Source: Oscillospiraceae bacterium (lineage in GTDB: Bacteria > Bacillota > Clostridia > Lachnospirales > Lachnospiraceae). Taken from it: a stretch of 64,000 nucleotides of DNA. A program made the translations under genes and the position numbers. Below are positions 7,206 to 16,391 of the stretch, piece by piece. Within the stretch, counting starts at the first letter, position 1. Every line of letters starts with the position of its first letter. Under the pieces are notes generated by a model, which searched no databases, had not been told where the DNA came from, and worked only from the letters and a program-made list of their open reading frames with translations. The stretch spans positions 1 through 64,000 of the forward strand of contig JAETOO010000001.1 of the NCBI GenBank assembly GCA_021771715.1, read 5' to 3'.

Positions 7206-8288
7206 TTATTTCTCTGCTGCCTTTTTCGCAAACTCTGTCGTCACAAGCGCCTCGTACGGCACGCGCTCCTCGAGCTCTCCCGCTTCCACGAGGATATCCT
7301 GGAGCAGTTCGAAGCTCTCCTGCTCGAAAATCAGATTTTCCTTCCAGGTGTCCTGCTCATAATAGCGCGTGACGATGGTGGTCAGCGTATCGAAATCCGT
7401 CTCCTTGAACTGTGGGGCAATCACCTCGGCAATCTCCTCGGGCGTGTGCGCATTGACATAGTCCATGCCCTTCTGCAGCGCATTCGTGAAGCCCTGAATC
7501 AGCTCCGGATGCTCCTCCAGATACCCGGACCGGGTGCAGTACGCCGTGTAAGGAACGTAGCCGGAATCAATCCCCAGGGAAGCGACTACATAGCCGACGC
7601 CTTCCTGCTCAAGTGTCGTCGCACTTGGTTCAAATTCAACTGTAAACTCGCCTTTTCCACCGGAAAATGCCGCGGCCGTCGAGCCGAAGTCGATGCTCTG
7701 GTCAATGTCCACCTCGGACGGATCAATCCCGTTTTGCCGCAGGATATACTCAAAGACCATCTCCGGCATGCCGCCCTTGCGGCCTCCGAGCACCTCGCGT
7801 CCGATCAGGTCCTTCCACGCAAAGTCCGAGAGCTCCTCGCGCGCGACCAGGAAATTGCCGGCGCGCTGGGTGAGCTGGGCGAAGTTGACCGGCGCATCTG
7901 CCGCCCCGCCGCTGTACGTATAGATCGAGGCCTCCGAGCCCATGAAGCCGATGTCCGCTTCCTTCGAGATCAGCGCCGTCATCACCTTGTCGGCGCCAAA
8001 GCCCGTGACCAGCTCCAGGTCGATCCCTTCCTCCTCAAAATATCCCAGCTCAATCGCGGCGTACTGCGGCGCGTAGAAAATCGAGTGGGCTACCTCATTT
8101 AAAGTCACCTTCTGAAGTTCTCCGGCAGCATCCTCCGTTGCAGTGTCTTCTTTGACGCTCTCTTCCTTCACGGTCTCCTCTTTGGCAGCCTCCTCCTTGG
8201 TCGTCTTCTCCTCGGCAGACACGCCCGTGACCAGCGCAGCGGTCAGCATCAGGCATGCGCCAAACAGGGAAATCAGTTTTCGCTTCAT
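7206..8288 (-). CDS. ABC transporter substrate-binding protein, NMT1/SsuA-like
   Basis: A 360-residue exported binding protein. The start is the ATG preceded by GGAG six bases upstream; an upstream TTG lacks such a site. The signal peptide (MKRKLISLFGACLMLTAALVTG) ends VSA, which looks like signal peptidase I cleavage. The only Cys lies inside the hydrophobic core, so there is no usable lipobox. A KEE(A/T/S)V-type acidic repeat linker covers about residues 25-58. The mature domain (EVAHSIFYAPQYAAIELGYF onward) resembles the taurine/nitrate/thiamine-precursor binding fold. No permease or ATPase gene is adjacent, so the substrate is unknown. Confidence 0.85.
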   Translation of the reverse strand: MKRKLISLFGACLMLTAALVTGVSAEEKTTKEEAAKEETVKEESVKEDTATEDAAGELQKVTLNEVAHSIFYAPQYAAIELGYFEEEGIDLELVTGFGADKVMTALISKEADIGFMGSEASIYTYSGGAADAPVNFAQLTQRAGNFLVAREELSDFAWKDLIGREVLGGRKGGMPEMVFEYILRQNGIDPSEVDIDQSIDFGSTAAAFSGGKGEFTVEFEPSATTLEQEGVGYVVASLGIDSGYVPYTAYCTRSGYLEEHPELIQGFTNALQKGMDYVNAHTPEEIAEVIAPQFKETDFDTLTTIVTRYYEQDTWKENLIFEQESFELLQDILVEAGELEERVPYEALVTTEFAKKAAEK

Positions 8289-8544
8289 CGGCAGCTCCAA
8301 AATATGTTATCAGCTTATCGTATGCTGCAGGAGAAAAATGGTTCCACCTCTTCCGAACTCATATAAATTTTTCATCCGCATATACTGTGCACGAAAGATA
8401 TTTTCTGATTGTCTTTCCCAGTCCTATCAGTTATAGTATCTTTAGTGATCAGATTGCAGAAACCCGTGAAGCCTGCGATCGTGGGAGGGTGCTGAGGCCC
8501 CTCTCCTTTTTCTTTATCTGAAAAGTTGGACACCATTTGCGTTC

Positions 8545-9087
8545 CTATAACGAAATCCAGTACCGCTTCATAGTACAGCCGTCAACCTCTATTGTTTTTT
8601 CAAAAACTCCACCATTCGCAAGTATCGTTTTTTCACTCGCTCTATTTTCGGCATCACAAGTAATAAGCAGTTTTGGTATTCCTAATTTTTGTGCATTTCG
8701 TATATTTAACCGAAGCATCTCCTTTGCATATCCTTTGCCTCGTTCCGATGGGCGTACAGAATATCCGCAATGACCTCCCCATGTCCCAAGAACAGGATGA
8801 TTTATGTGGTGACGCAAATCTATCATACCGATTAGCTTGTTGTCCTTCTTACGAACAGCCAAATACATATGTGAAGGAACTGTTGTTCCCACCTCTCCAC
8901 ATGTCTCCTCCCTTTTTCTAAGGTTGCAGATTTTTATCCATTCTTCGGCTGATTTACACTCATCAAGCGACATACAGCCTGCAAATTGATCCTCCGTATC
9001 TGCATCGCATTCTAAAATTTCACGACGAAATTCCCATATATCATCCGCATATTCCATTTGAGGTTCCAACAAGATAAGTTGTTCCAT
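8545..9087 (-). CDS. GNAT family N-acetyltransferase
   Basis: A 180-residue acetyltransferase using acetyl-CoA. The motif A pyrophosphate loop is visible in RPSERGKGYAKEML (about residues 112-125), followed by NRASEKTILANGG, typical of motif B. It resembles the RimJ/RimL-type subgroup that acetylates proteins or small amines; the substrate is not known. Its codon use and base composition are clearly AT-richer than rarA next door, which suggests recent acquisition. It stands alone between two longer gaps. Confidence 0.88.
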   Translation of the reverse strand: MEQLILLEPQMEYADDIWEFRREILECDADTEDQFAGCMSLDECKSAEEWIKICNLRKREETCGEVGTTVPSHMYLAVRKKDNKLIGMIDLRHHINHPVLGTWGGHCGYSVRPSERGKGYAKEMLRLNIRNAQKLGIPKLLITCDAENRASEKTILANGGVFEKTIEVDGCTMKRYWISL

Positions 9088-9238
9088 TCCTTCTCTCCTG
9101 ACAAGAACATCTGCCCCTGCTTATATAGCAGACAACAGGGCGAAAGTCGACAGCACAAACGCAAATACTATTTTTTATTTCGGACATTGTAACACACTCC
9201 CCCGTGAAAAACTACCCGTTTGTTTTCTGCGATTTGAT

Positions 9239-9267
9239 TTGACGAAACCTCCGCCATCGTTTATACT
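9239..9267 (+). promoter_or_regulatory. Promoter of rarA
   Basis: TTGACG at 9239-9244, a 17-base spacer and TATACT at 9262-9267. The remaining sequence to the rarA start (about 165 bases) holds no other feature I can name; 9088-9238 is also featureless. Confidence 0.75.
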
Positions 9268-9434
9268 GGAGCAAAACAAATGTTCAGGTGTCAGAAAAGC
9301 GCCGGAAACTCGCGGAACCATGCGCAACCGGCTGCTGACCTGATACTGACCTGATTCGGAATCAAAGCTCCGCGGCAGGCACGGCTGCCTGGCTTGTTGC
9401 CCGCGGGAATCCATACAGGAAGTGAGGTTCGATT

Positions 9435-10796
9435 ATGGAACAGATGACGCTCTCCTTTGGCGATGAGCGGCAGATGACGCCGCTTGCGTCGCGGCTTAGG
9501 CCGAAGGATCTGGACGGCTTTGTCGGGCAGAAGCATCTGCTCGGGCCGGGGAAAATGCTGCGGCAGCTCATCGAGCGCGACCAGGTGTCGTCGATGATCT
9601 TCTGGGGACCGCCCGGCGTGGGGAAGACGACGCTCGCAAGCATCATCGCGCACAGGACACAGTCCGACTTTATCAATTTCAGCGCCGTGACGAGCGGGAT
9701 CAAGGAGATCCGCGAGGTCATGAGCCGGGCGGACGGAAGCCGGCGGATGGGGATCCGCACGGTGCTCTTTGTGGACGAGATTCACCGCTTCAACAAGGCA
9801 CAGCAGGACGCGTTTCTCCCGTTCGTCGAGCGCGGAAGCATCGTGCTGATCGGCGCGACGACGGAGAATCCCTCCTTCGAGATCAACGCCGCTCTGCTCT
9901 CCCGCTGCAAGGTCTTTGTGCTCAAGGCGCTCGAGGAGGCGGATCTTGTCGAGCTGCTCGGCCACGCGCTCAAAAGCCCGGACGGCTACGGCAGCTTCCG
10001 GATCCGGATCACAGACCGGCAGCTGCGCGCGATCGCCGCATTCGCGAATGGGGATGCGCGCACCGCGCTCAACACGCTCGAGATGGCGATCACCAACGGC
10101 GAGATCAGCGCAGAGGGGATTACCGTCACACCGGACTGCCTCGAGCAGTGCATCAGCCGCAAATCCCTCCTCTACGACAAGTCCGGCGAGGAGCACTACA
10201 ACCTGATCTCTGCCCTGCACAAGTCCATGCGCAACAGTGACTCGGACGCGGCCATCTACTGGATGCTGCGCATGCTCGAGGGCGGCGAGGATCCCCTCTA
10301 CATCGCGCGCCGCCTGATCCGCTTTGCCAGCGAGGACGTCGGCATGGCGGACAGCCAGGCGCTGCAGGTCGCCGTATCGGCGTATCAGGCGTGCCATTTT
10401 CTCGGCATGCCGGAGTGCGACGTGCACCTCGTCCACGCAGTCACCTACCTCGCGATGGCCCCGAAGTCCAACGCCCTCTACACCGCCTGTCTCGCCTGCA
10501 AGAAGGACATCCGCGAGCGCGAGACTGAGCCGGTCCCCCTCCACCTGCGCAACGCGCCGACGAAGCTGATGCAGCAGCTCCACTACGGGGAGGGCTACCA
10601 GTACGCGCACGACACGGAGGAAAAGCTGACGCACATGCAGTGCATGCCTGACGGCCTCGCGGACCGGCACTACTATCACCCGACGACGCAGGGACATGAG
10701 GGAGCGGTGAAGAAACGGCTCGAGGAGATCGAGCGATGGAAGAACCAGACGGGGGAAAACACAGAACAGGAGATCGCACAACATGACAGAGGTTAA
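9435..10796 (+). CDS. rarA: Replication-associated recombination protein RarA (MgsA)
   Basis: An AAA+ ATPase related to clamp loaders and RuvB that acts at stalled replication forks. The 453-residue length is normal. Motifs: GPPGVGKTTLASIIA (Walker A, about residues 58-72), LFVDEIHRFNKAQQDAFLP (Walker B and downstream), IGATTENPSFEINAALLSR (sensor 1 and arginine finger), then the C-terminal MgsA tetramerisation region with EDVGMADSQAL and DGLADRHYYHPT. GAGG lies 7 bases before the ATG. It overlaps the next gene by 14 bases, so the two are probably co-translated. Confidence 0.97.
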   Translation: MEQMTLSFGDERQMTPLASRLRPKDLDGFVGQKHLLGPGKMLRQLIERDQVSSMIFWGPPGVGKTTLASIIAHRTQSDFINFSAVTSGIKEIREVMSRADGSRRMGIRTVLFVDEIHRFNKAQQDAFLPFVERGSIVLIGATTENPSFEINAALLSRCKVFVLKALEEADLVELLGHALKSPDGYGSFRIRITDRQLRAIAAFANGDARTALNTLEMAITNGEISAEGITVTPDCLEQCISRKSLLYDKSGEEHYNLISALHKSMRNSDSDAAIYWMLRMLEGGEDPLYIARRLIRFASEDVGMADSQALQVAVSAYQACHFLGMPECDVHLVHAVTYLAMAPKSNALYTACLACKKDIRERETEPVPLHLRNAPTKLMQQLHYGEGYQYAHDTEEKLTHMQCMPDGLADRHYYHPTTQGHEGAVKKRLEEIERWKNQTGENTEQEIAQHDRG

Positions 10797-11211
10797 GTTC
10801 TATGAACAGATCGACGATGAACAGCTCAAATTTGCTGTCATCCTGGCGAAAAGCCGGAATCAGTACATTTTCTGCAGGCATAGAGACAGAGACACCTGGG
10901 AAATCCCCGGAGGCCATCGGGAGGCCGGGGAGGCCATTGTCGATACTGCAAGGCGCGAGCTGTATGAGGAGACAGGCGCGCTGGAATTTGACCTGAAGCC
11001 CATCTGTGTCTATTCCGTCACAGCGCCCGACCAGTTTGACGGCAGGGAGACGTTCGGAATGCTGTTTTTCGCCGATATCCGGCGTTTTGAGCCGGAACTG
11101 CACAGTGAAATCGGGGAAATCAGGGCAATGGATGACCTGCCGGAGAGGCTGACCTATCCCGCGATTCAGCCTGCTCTGATGAGAGAAGCAAGGAGACGAG
11201 GCTACCTATAA
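10783..11211 (+). CDS. NUDIX hydrolase
   Basis: A 142-residue protein with a complete Nudix box at residues 44-66 (G44, E50, then RELYEETGA), which binds the metal and the diphosphate of a nucleoside diphosphate linked to another moiety. It overlaps the end of rarA by 14 bases. The coupling to a fork-repair ATPase is compatible with a nucleotide-pool cleaning role, but that is inference. Specificity cannot be read from the sequence. Confidence 0.92.
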   Translation: MTEVKFYEQIDDEQLKFAVILAKSRNQYIFCRHRDRDTWEIPGGHREAGEAIVDTARRELYEETGALEFDLKPICVYSVTAPDQFDGRETFGMLFFADIRRFEPELHSEIGEIRAMDDLPERLTYPAIQPALMREARRRGYL

Positions 11212-11288
11212 AAGCAAAACTTCTATATTTCAAACACACGAGGCTTTTCAGGAAAAACGGACTTTTATCAATGCCATTCCTCTTTTTC

Positions 11289-11341
11289 CAAAAACAGCAG
11301 GAGCACGCAAACCCGCCTTACGCATCTGCATGCCCCTGCTG
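11289..11341 (-). terminator. Probable terminator of the beta-mannosidase gene
   Basis: On the minus strand CAGCAGGGGCA (near 11341) pairs with TGCTCCTGCTG, with a long loop, followed by TTTTTGG. It lies about 240 bases after the GH2 stop, leaving a long 3' UTR. On the plus strand the same hairpin has no U-tract. Confidence 0.5.
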
Positions 11342-11435
11342 CTATTCTACTATCTCTAACTACGATCCCTACTCAAAGCATTTTTAATGTTACTGATCCA
11401 TGAGCCCACGGCCTCAGCATGACGATTAAACCATA

Positions 11436-11573
11436 AAACTACGATCTATGCACAACATCACTGATCTGCAAAGCTGCCTCCGCACGATACCATTGCGCCA
11501 TGAATCTGTAATCTCCACACGACATCGTTCCGCCGCAAAGCTGCACCGCTGTACAATACGATTGTGCCCTGAA
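11436..11573. repeat. Degenerate direct repeats in the rarA/GH2 gap
   Basis: GCAAAGCTGC occurs at 11468 and 11535, and each copy runs on into an ATTG(C/T)G(C/T)C(A/C)TGAA end (11504 and 11573). Further weak similarity (ACTACGATC, ACTGATC) recurs at 11361 and 11436. The unit would be near 67 bases. No gene is visible in 11212-11583. Confidence 0.4.
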
Positions 11574-11583
11574 CCGACTCGTT

Positions 11584-14199
11584 TTACCGGATGTCGTACA
11601 CGCTGCGCAGTCTCAGCTTGCTCGCGTCGCCGCTCTCGATCTTCACGCACTTTGTGCCTGCGTTCATGTCGAAGTAGTTGTCGGAGAGGATCAGGTCCTC
11701 GTTCTCGTTCAGGATCTCGACGCTCTTCGCGTAGGCGTCTGCCGTCACCTCGATCTCATCGCCGATCACGCGGCAGCGAAGCTGCGGGTCCTCATAGCGG
11801 AAGTATTTCGGGAAGGAGAAATTCACCGTTCCGCCTGAGATCACCGCGCCGTCCTTCTCCAGCTCATAGCTGACGTACTCCGAGTACGGATCCGCCTCTG
11901 GGAACTCCACCTTGTCGAGCCACACGCTCGTGAGCGCCGGCACACGCACCTGCTGCTCCCCGCTCTTTAAGATCTCCGCCTTCGGATTGCGCAGCGCCCA
12001 GCGCACCGTGACGACCGCATCCTCGCGCGTCTCGTTTGCCACATTCAGCCGGATCGACTTCTCAAACTCGCCGGAGTGCTGCCAGTTCAGCGGCGTCGCG
12101 TGCGACATCATACCCTGCTCCTCGCACGAGAGCATCAGCGGCGCAAAGAACCGCTTCGCATAGTAGTGCAGCGCCTTCAGACGTCCGCAGTAGTCGATCG
12201 ACGACCACGAAGCCACCGGCCAGCAGTCATTCAGCTGCCAGTAGATTGCTCCCATGCAGCGCCCCCGGTTGCGGCGGAAATGCTCGACTCCGTACCGGAT
12301 TCCATCTGCCTGCAGCAGCTGCGACGCGTAGAGCACCGTCTGGAAGTCGGACGGGTAGCGGTACGTCTGCTGCATGTAGTTCATGATCTTTCCGTTCGCG
12401 CTGCCGTTCCTCTGGTGCTTCTCCATAATGTAGGAGAAAATATTCCAGTCCGCCGGGTCATCCGTAAACGATTCCACCGTTTTCATCGCCGGGAACGACT
12501 GGAAGCCGAACTCGGACAGGAAGCGGAAGTAGAACTTCCGGTACTCGGTAAACGGCTTGTCGCCGTGCCATACATCCCAGTAGTGCACGTCGCCGCGCTC
12601 CGGGTCCTGCGGGTCATCCATGCTGCCGCCTGACGACGGGCTCGACGGCCAGTAGAAGGTCTGCGGATCGTACTCTCTCAACACCTCCGGGATGATGCGC
12701 TCGAACATGAAGTAGTAGTCGCGCACCTCCTTCGGCTTCTGCACCCAGGTCGCCCTGGAGGCCACAAACTCCTCCATCTCGTTGTTGCCGCACCACAGTC
12801 CCAGGCTCGCATGGTGGCGCAGCCGCTTGACGTTGTCCACAAACTCCGCGCGAATGTTCTCCTCAAACTCCGGCGTCAGGTCATAGACCGCACACGCGAA
12901 CATGAAATCCTGCCACACGACGAAGCCCAGCTCATCGCAGAGATCGTAGAACCAGTCCTCCGGGTAGTAGCCGCCACCCCAGACACGGATCGCGTTGAAA
13001 TTCGCCCACTTTGACTTCTCCAGCAGCGCGCGCGTCGTCTCCGGCGTCACGCGGCCCAGAAGGTGGTCCTCCGGAATGTAGTCCGCGCCCATCGCAAAGA
13101 TATCGACGCCGTTCACGCAGAACGCAAAATTCTCGCCCCACTCGTTCTTCGAGCGGTCAACCGTCAGCGTGCGCAGGCCGATCTTCCTGCTCCAGCAGTC
13201 GAGCTCCCTGCCCTCAAAGTACAGCGTGACATCGACCTGGTACAGTGCCTGCTCACCATAGCCGTTCGGCCACCAGAGCTTCGGCTCTGTGATCACCAGG
13301 CTCTCCGGGCTGCCGCCCGCAAAGAATTCCTGCCCGTCCGGCGCTGTTACTCTCACCTCATAGTACAGACCCCTCTCCTGTGTACGGGACCCAGCCTCGC
13401 CATTCTTCGCCATCCCTTCACAGTACAGACCGCTCTCCTGCGTGCAACATCCAGTTCCGTGGCCATCCGTTTTACTCACATCGCATGCCCCGGACACGCC
13501 GCCGCAGTCCGCAGCCCCGCCGCAGTCCGCGTCCTCGCAGTCTCTCTCCATCTCCGGGCAGCAGTCGATGTCCACGTCAAAGCGCAGCGTGACCGCGTCC
13601 TTCGCGTGCTCCTGCGTCACGTACACGCTGTCAATCCGCGCCTCGTCGATTCCCAGCAGCGTCACCGGGCGGTACAGTCCCGCGTCCGGCAGATGAGCGC
13701 CCCAGTCCCAGCCGAACATGCAGTGCGCCTTCCGCAGATTGACGAATCCCTCCATCGCATCCTCGCTGCCGTGCGTCTGGCTGACCTTGTACGCCTCCGC
13801 CACATACTTCGTCGGGGAGTGGAAGATCACCCGCAGCTCGTTGCCCTGCGCCCTGACGAGCCCTGTCACCTCGTACTCCCAGAGACGGTGCATATTGCAG
13901 GGACTGTCAATCAGCTCTCCGTTCAGATAAATATCCGCAATCGTGTCCACCCCGTCAAAGCGCAGCACAAGCTGGTCACAGCCAAGCACGCTGCTCTCGC
14001 AGTCGAATGTACACACATACTCATAGTCCTCATCCATCAGCTTCAGCGCCTTGTACTCATTGTCCTTGTAGAACGGATCCTCCATCTGCCCGTTGCGCAG
14101 CAGATCCGTGTAGACGCTGCCCGGCACCACCGCCGGTGAAAACGCTTCCTCACCGACCCAGCGCATCTGCCAGCCGGTGCATAAGCTCTGTTTCCTCAT
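11584..14199 (-). CDS. Beta-mannosidase-like glycoside hydrolase, family GH2
   Basis: A retaining exo-glycosidase, predicted to remove beta-mannosyl residues from oligosaccharides in the cytoplasm (no signal peptide). Domain order: N-terminal jelly roll (residues about 1-180, with RFDGVDTIADIYLNGE and HCMFGWDWG), an Ig-like domain, the (alpha/beta)8 barrel with acid/base Glu in LWCGNNEMEEF (about 471) and nucleophile Glu in LSEFGFQSFP (about 563), and C-terminal domains. At 871 residues it is slightly longer than usual because of a Cys-rich, repetitive insert at about residues 213-280. It sits next to an ABC importer on the same strand. Mannosidase specificity is inferred from motif resemblance. 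Confidence 0.9.
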   Translation of the reverse strand: MRKQSLCTGWQMRWVGEEAFSPAVVPGSVYTDLLRNGQMEDPFYKDNEYKALKLMDEDYEYVCTFDCESSVLGCDQLVLRFDGVDTIADIYLNGELIDSPCNMHRLWEYEVTGLVRAQGNELRVIFHSPTKYVAEAYKVSQTHGSEDAMEGFVNLRKAHCMFGWDWGAHLPDAGLYRPVTLLGIDEARIDSVYVTQEHAKDAVTLRFDVDIDCCPEMERDCEDADCGGAADCGGVSGACDVSKTDGHGTGCCTQESGLYCEGMAKNGEAGSRTQERGLYYEVRVTAPDGQEFFAGGSPESLVITEPKLWWPNGYGEQALYQVDVTLYFEGRELDCWSRKIGLRTLTVDRSKNEWGENFAFCVNGVDIFAMGADYIPEDHLLGRVTPETTRALLEKSKWANFNAIRVWGGGYYPEDWFYDLCDELGFVVWQDFMFACAVYDLTPEFEENIRAEFVDNVKRLRHHASLGLWCGNNEMEEFVASRATWVQKPKEVRDYYFMFERIIPEVLREYDPQTFYWPSSPSSGGSMDDPQDPERGDVHYWDVWHGDKPFTEYRKFYFRFLSEFGFQSFPAMKTVESFTDDPADWNIFSYIMEKHQRNGSANGKIMNYMQQTYRYPSDFQTVLYASQLLQADGIRYGVEHFRRNRGRCMGAIYWQLNDCWPVASWSSIDYCGRLKALHYYAKRFFAPLMLSCEEQGMMSHATPLNWQHSGEFEKSIRLNVANETREDAVVTVRWALRNPKAEILKSGEQQVRVPALTSVWLDKVEFPEADPYSEYVSYELEKDGAVISGGTVNFSFPKYFRYEDPQLRCRVIGDEIEVTADAYAKSVEILNENEDLILSDNYFDMNAGTKCVKIESGDASKLRLRSVYDIR

Positions 14200-14371
14200 A
14201 GCCAGTCTCCTCCTTTACCGCATATCCTCCTGATTATAGCTTTGCCATACTTCGCCTGTCAATCTACATAACTTTTTCTTTCCTGAAAATTTCACGGCAG
14301 ACATACCGCGGCAGTGGATGCGCAAACCGCCCCCCGGATGTCTCGGAACGACCTGTACCGCCACAGTCACA

Positions 14372-14411
14372 TAAAAATGACGGGAGAGGCAACCCCAGCG
14401 CCACCTCTCCC
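14372..14411 (-). terminator. Terminator of the ABC importer operon
   Basis: Minus-strand GGGAGAGG/CCTCTCCC stem (14404-14411 with 14382-14389) followed by GTCATTTTTAT. It separates the importer genes from the beta-mannosidase gene. Confidence 0.75.
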
Positions 14412-14450
14412 TCTCTTTTCTAAACTTACATGCCCGCTTTGCAGGCGCCA

Positions 14451-14564
14451 CTACGCATGAACAAGCTGTTCTTCCCGGATCGCAGCCACCACTCTGCGCA
14501 CTGCCTGCGGCCTCACATCCGGGAACATCGCCGTAAACGCTGCAGCGCTCTTATTCAAGTCCAT
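14451..14564 (-). CDS. Small ORF, 37 residues, coupled to oppF-like gene
   Basis: Begins [14 protein letters not shown] and ends EEQLVHA. Its ATG overlaps the stop of the upstream ATPase gene as TGATG, the classic arrangement for translational coupling, and it stops before the operon terminator. No family recognised; it has no membrane segment and a basic centre (RPQAVRRVVAAIR). It could be chance read-through space, so confidence is low. Confidence 0.35.
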   Translation of the reverse strand: MDLNKSAAAFTAMFPDVRPQAVRRVVAAIREEQLVHA

Positions 14565-15379
14565 CACACCGTGCTCAGATCCCACTCCTCGTAGATCTTC
14601 GGCACGTCGTTGATCAGGCGCTTCGTGTACGCTGCCTTGGGGTGGATGATGCACTCCTCCGCGGCCCCGTGCTCCACGAATTTGCCGTGCTCCATGATGT
14701 ACACCTGGTCCGAGATGTAGTACGCCAGACCGATGTCGTGCGTGATGAAGATGACCGTCATGTTGATCTCGTCGCGCAGCTTGAGCAGCATATCCAGAAT
14801 GGTCGAGCGCGAGCACGCGTCGATCATGGAGGTCGGCTCGTCCGCGAGCAGGATCTTCGGCTTGAGCAGGAAGATCCGCGCGATCATCAGACGCTGCATC
14901 TGTCCGCCGGAGAGCTCGAACGGGTACTTGTTCGTCAGCTCCTTGAACTCCAGGTTCACGAAGCTGCACGCCTCCGACATCAGCTTAAACTTTTCCTCGT
15001 ACGGGAGATGCTTGCCGCCGCGCATATTGATGCAGTCGAGCAGCACCGAGTCAATCTTGTTGAACATGTTGTAGGACGAGAACGGATCCTGGAAGATCGC
15101 CTGGATATTTTTCCAGTACTCGCGCTTCTTCTTTCCGCCCTTGATGTCCCTCGGCTGGCCCTGGAAGTAGATCTGGCCCTCCGAGACGCTGATCAGGCCG
15201 AGCAGCATCTTCGACAGCGTCGTCTTGCCGCTGCCGGACTCGCCCACGATCGAGATGATCTCGCCCTCGCGGAAGTCAAAGTCCACATGATCCACCGCGA
15301 CCGTCTTCTTGTCGCCCATGCCGAAAATCTTCGTCACACCCTTGCCGCGCAGGCATTCCGCTCTTTTCGCATCACTCAT
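14564..15379 (-). CDS. Oligosaccharide/oligopeptide ABC transporter ATPase (OppF-like)
   Basis: One of two ATPase subunits of the importer. The 271-residue protein has Walker [11 protein letters not shown]-loop [12 protein letters not shown], signature LSGGQMQR, Walker [13 protein letters not shown] and the H-loop ITHD. I choose the second ATG because GGGAGG is 9 bases upstream of it and only 3 from the first. It overlaps the OppD-like gene by 8 bases. The C-terminal extension typical of OppF is short. Confidence 0.93.
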   Translation of the reverse strand: MSDAKRAECLRGKGVTKIFGMGDKKTVAVDHVDFDFREGEIISIVGESGSGKTTLSKMLLGLISVSEGQIYFQGQPRDIKGGKKKREYWKNIQAIFQDPFSSYNMFNKIDSVLLDCINMRGGKHLPYEEKFKLMSEACSFVNLEFKELTNKYPFELSGGQMQRLMIARIFLLKPKILLADEPTSMIDACSRSTILDMLLKLRDEINMTVIFITHDIGLAYYISDQVYIMEHGKFVEHGAAEECIIHPKAAYTKRLINDVPKIYEEWDLSTV

Positions 15380-16379
15380 TCTCATACACCTCCCGGATCT
15401 TTCTCTCAGACATCAGACACCGGTACTCGCGCCCGTTCGGCATCTCGATCGTCGGCACCTCCATGCCCGAGCAGGTCGGTGTCGCGTACTTGCAGCGGTC
15501 CGCGAAGCGGCAGCCCTTCGGCGGGTGCTTCAGGTTCGGCGGTGTGCCCGGGATCGCTGTCAGCTTGTTCTCGCGCACGCCTTCCTCCGGCACGATGATC
15601 GACCCCATCAGGCCCTTCGTGTACGGGTGCAGCGGGTCAAATACCATCTCCCTCGCACTGCCCTTCTCCACAATCTGTCCCGCGTACATGACCATGATGT
15701 CGTCCGTCACGTTGTACAGAAGCGGAAGCTCATGCGTGATGAAGATCATGCTCTTGATATAGCCCTTGTCCATCAGATCGCGCATCATCTTGATGACCAT
15801 CTTCTGGCTCGTCACGTCGAGCGCCGAGGACGGCTCATCGGCGATCAGCACCTTGGGCGAGAGGATCGTCGAGATCGCGATGACGGTTCGCTGCTTCATG
15901 CCTCCGGACAGCTCGACGGCGTGCTTCTGCAGCACCTCCTCCGGCAGACCCAGGATGCCAAAGCGCTCCTTGGCCAGGTCATAGACGTCCTTCTTCGACA
16001 TGCCCGGATCGTGCACGTGAATCACATCCTCGATAAAACGGATGATCTTCTGCGTCGGGTTCAGCGCGTTCATAGCCGCCTGCGGGATGTACGCGATCTC
16101 CGTCCCCAGCACATTTCTGCGCACGTCGTCCGGCTTCATGCCGGAAATGTTCTTGCCGTCCACAATGATGTCCCCGCTCATGTAGTGCAGCGGCGGAAAA
16201 TAGTAGCCCATCAGGGAGAGCGCCAGCGTCGACTTGCCGCAGCCCGACTCTCCGGCCACGCCCAGGGACTTGCCCTCCTCAATTTTCAGGGACACGCCGT
16301 CCACCGCGTAGACATCCTCGCGCAGACGGGTCACATATTTCGTCTTCAGATTTTTTACCTCAAGCATTACCTTTCCCAT
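15372..16379 (-). CDS. Oligosaccharide/oligopeptide ABC transporter ATPase (OppD-like)
   Basis: The partner ATPase, 335 residues. Walker [10 protein letters not shown], signature LSGGMKQR, Walker [14 protein letters not shown]-loop THE. The C-terminus carries the [14 protein letters not shown] cysteine cluster; in the DppD/DppF subgroup of this family a similar cluster binds an iron-sulfur centre. AAGGAGG lies before the ATG. Order on the minus strand: binding protein, two permeases, OppD, OppF. Confidence 0.94.
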   Translation of the reverse strand: MGKVMLEVKNLKTKYVTRLREDVYAVDGVSLKIEEGKSLGVAGESGCGKSTLALSLMGYYFPPLHYMSGDIIVDGKNISGMKPDDVRRNVLGTEIAYIPQAAMNALNPTQKIIRFIEDVIHVHDPGMSKKDVYDLAKERFGILGLPEEVLQKHAVELSGGMKQRTVIAISTILSPKVLIADEPSSALDVTSQKMVIKMMRDLMDKGYIKSMIFITHELPLLYNVTDDIMVMYAGQIVEKGSAREMVFDPLHPYTKGLMGSIIVPEEGVRENKLTAIPGTPPNLKHPPKGCRFADRCKYATPTCSGMEVPTIEMPNGREYRCLMSERKIREVYENE

Positions 16380-16391
16380 CGTATCCCCTCC

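Noticed and set aside
9291-10784. Minus-strand frame opposite rarA
   Set aside because: Shadow of a well-supported rarA.
14565-14969. N-terminal part of a 172-codon frame that ends with the 37-residue ORF
   Set aside because: Overlaps the OppF-like gene in another frame; only the last 37 codons are free of it.
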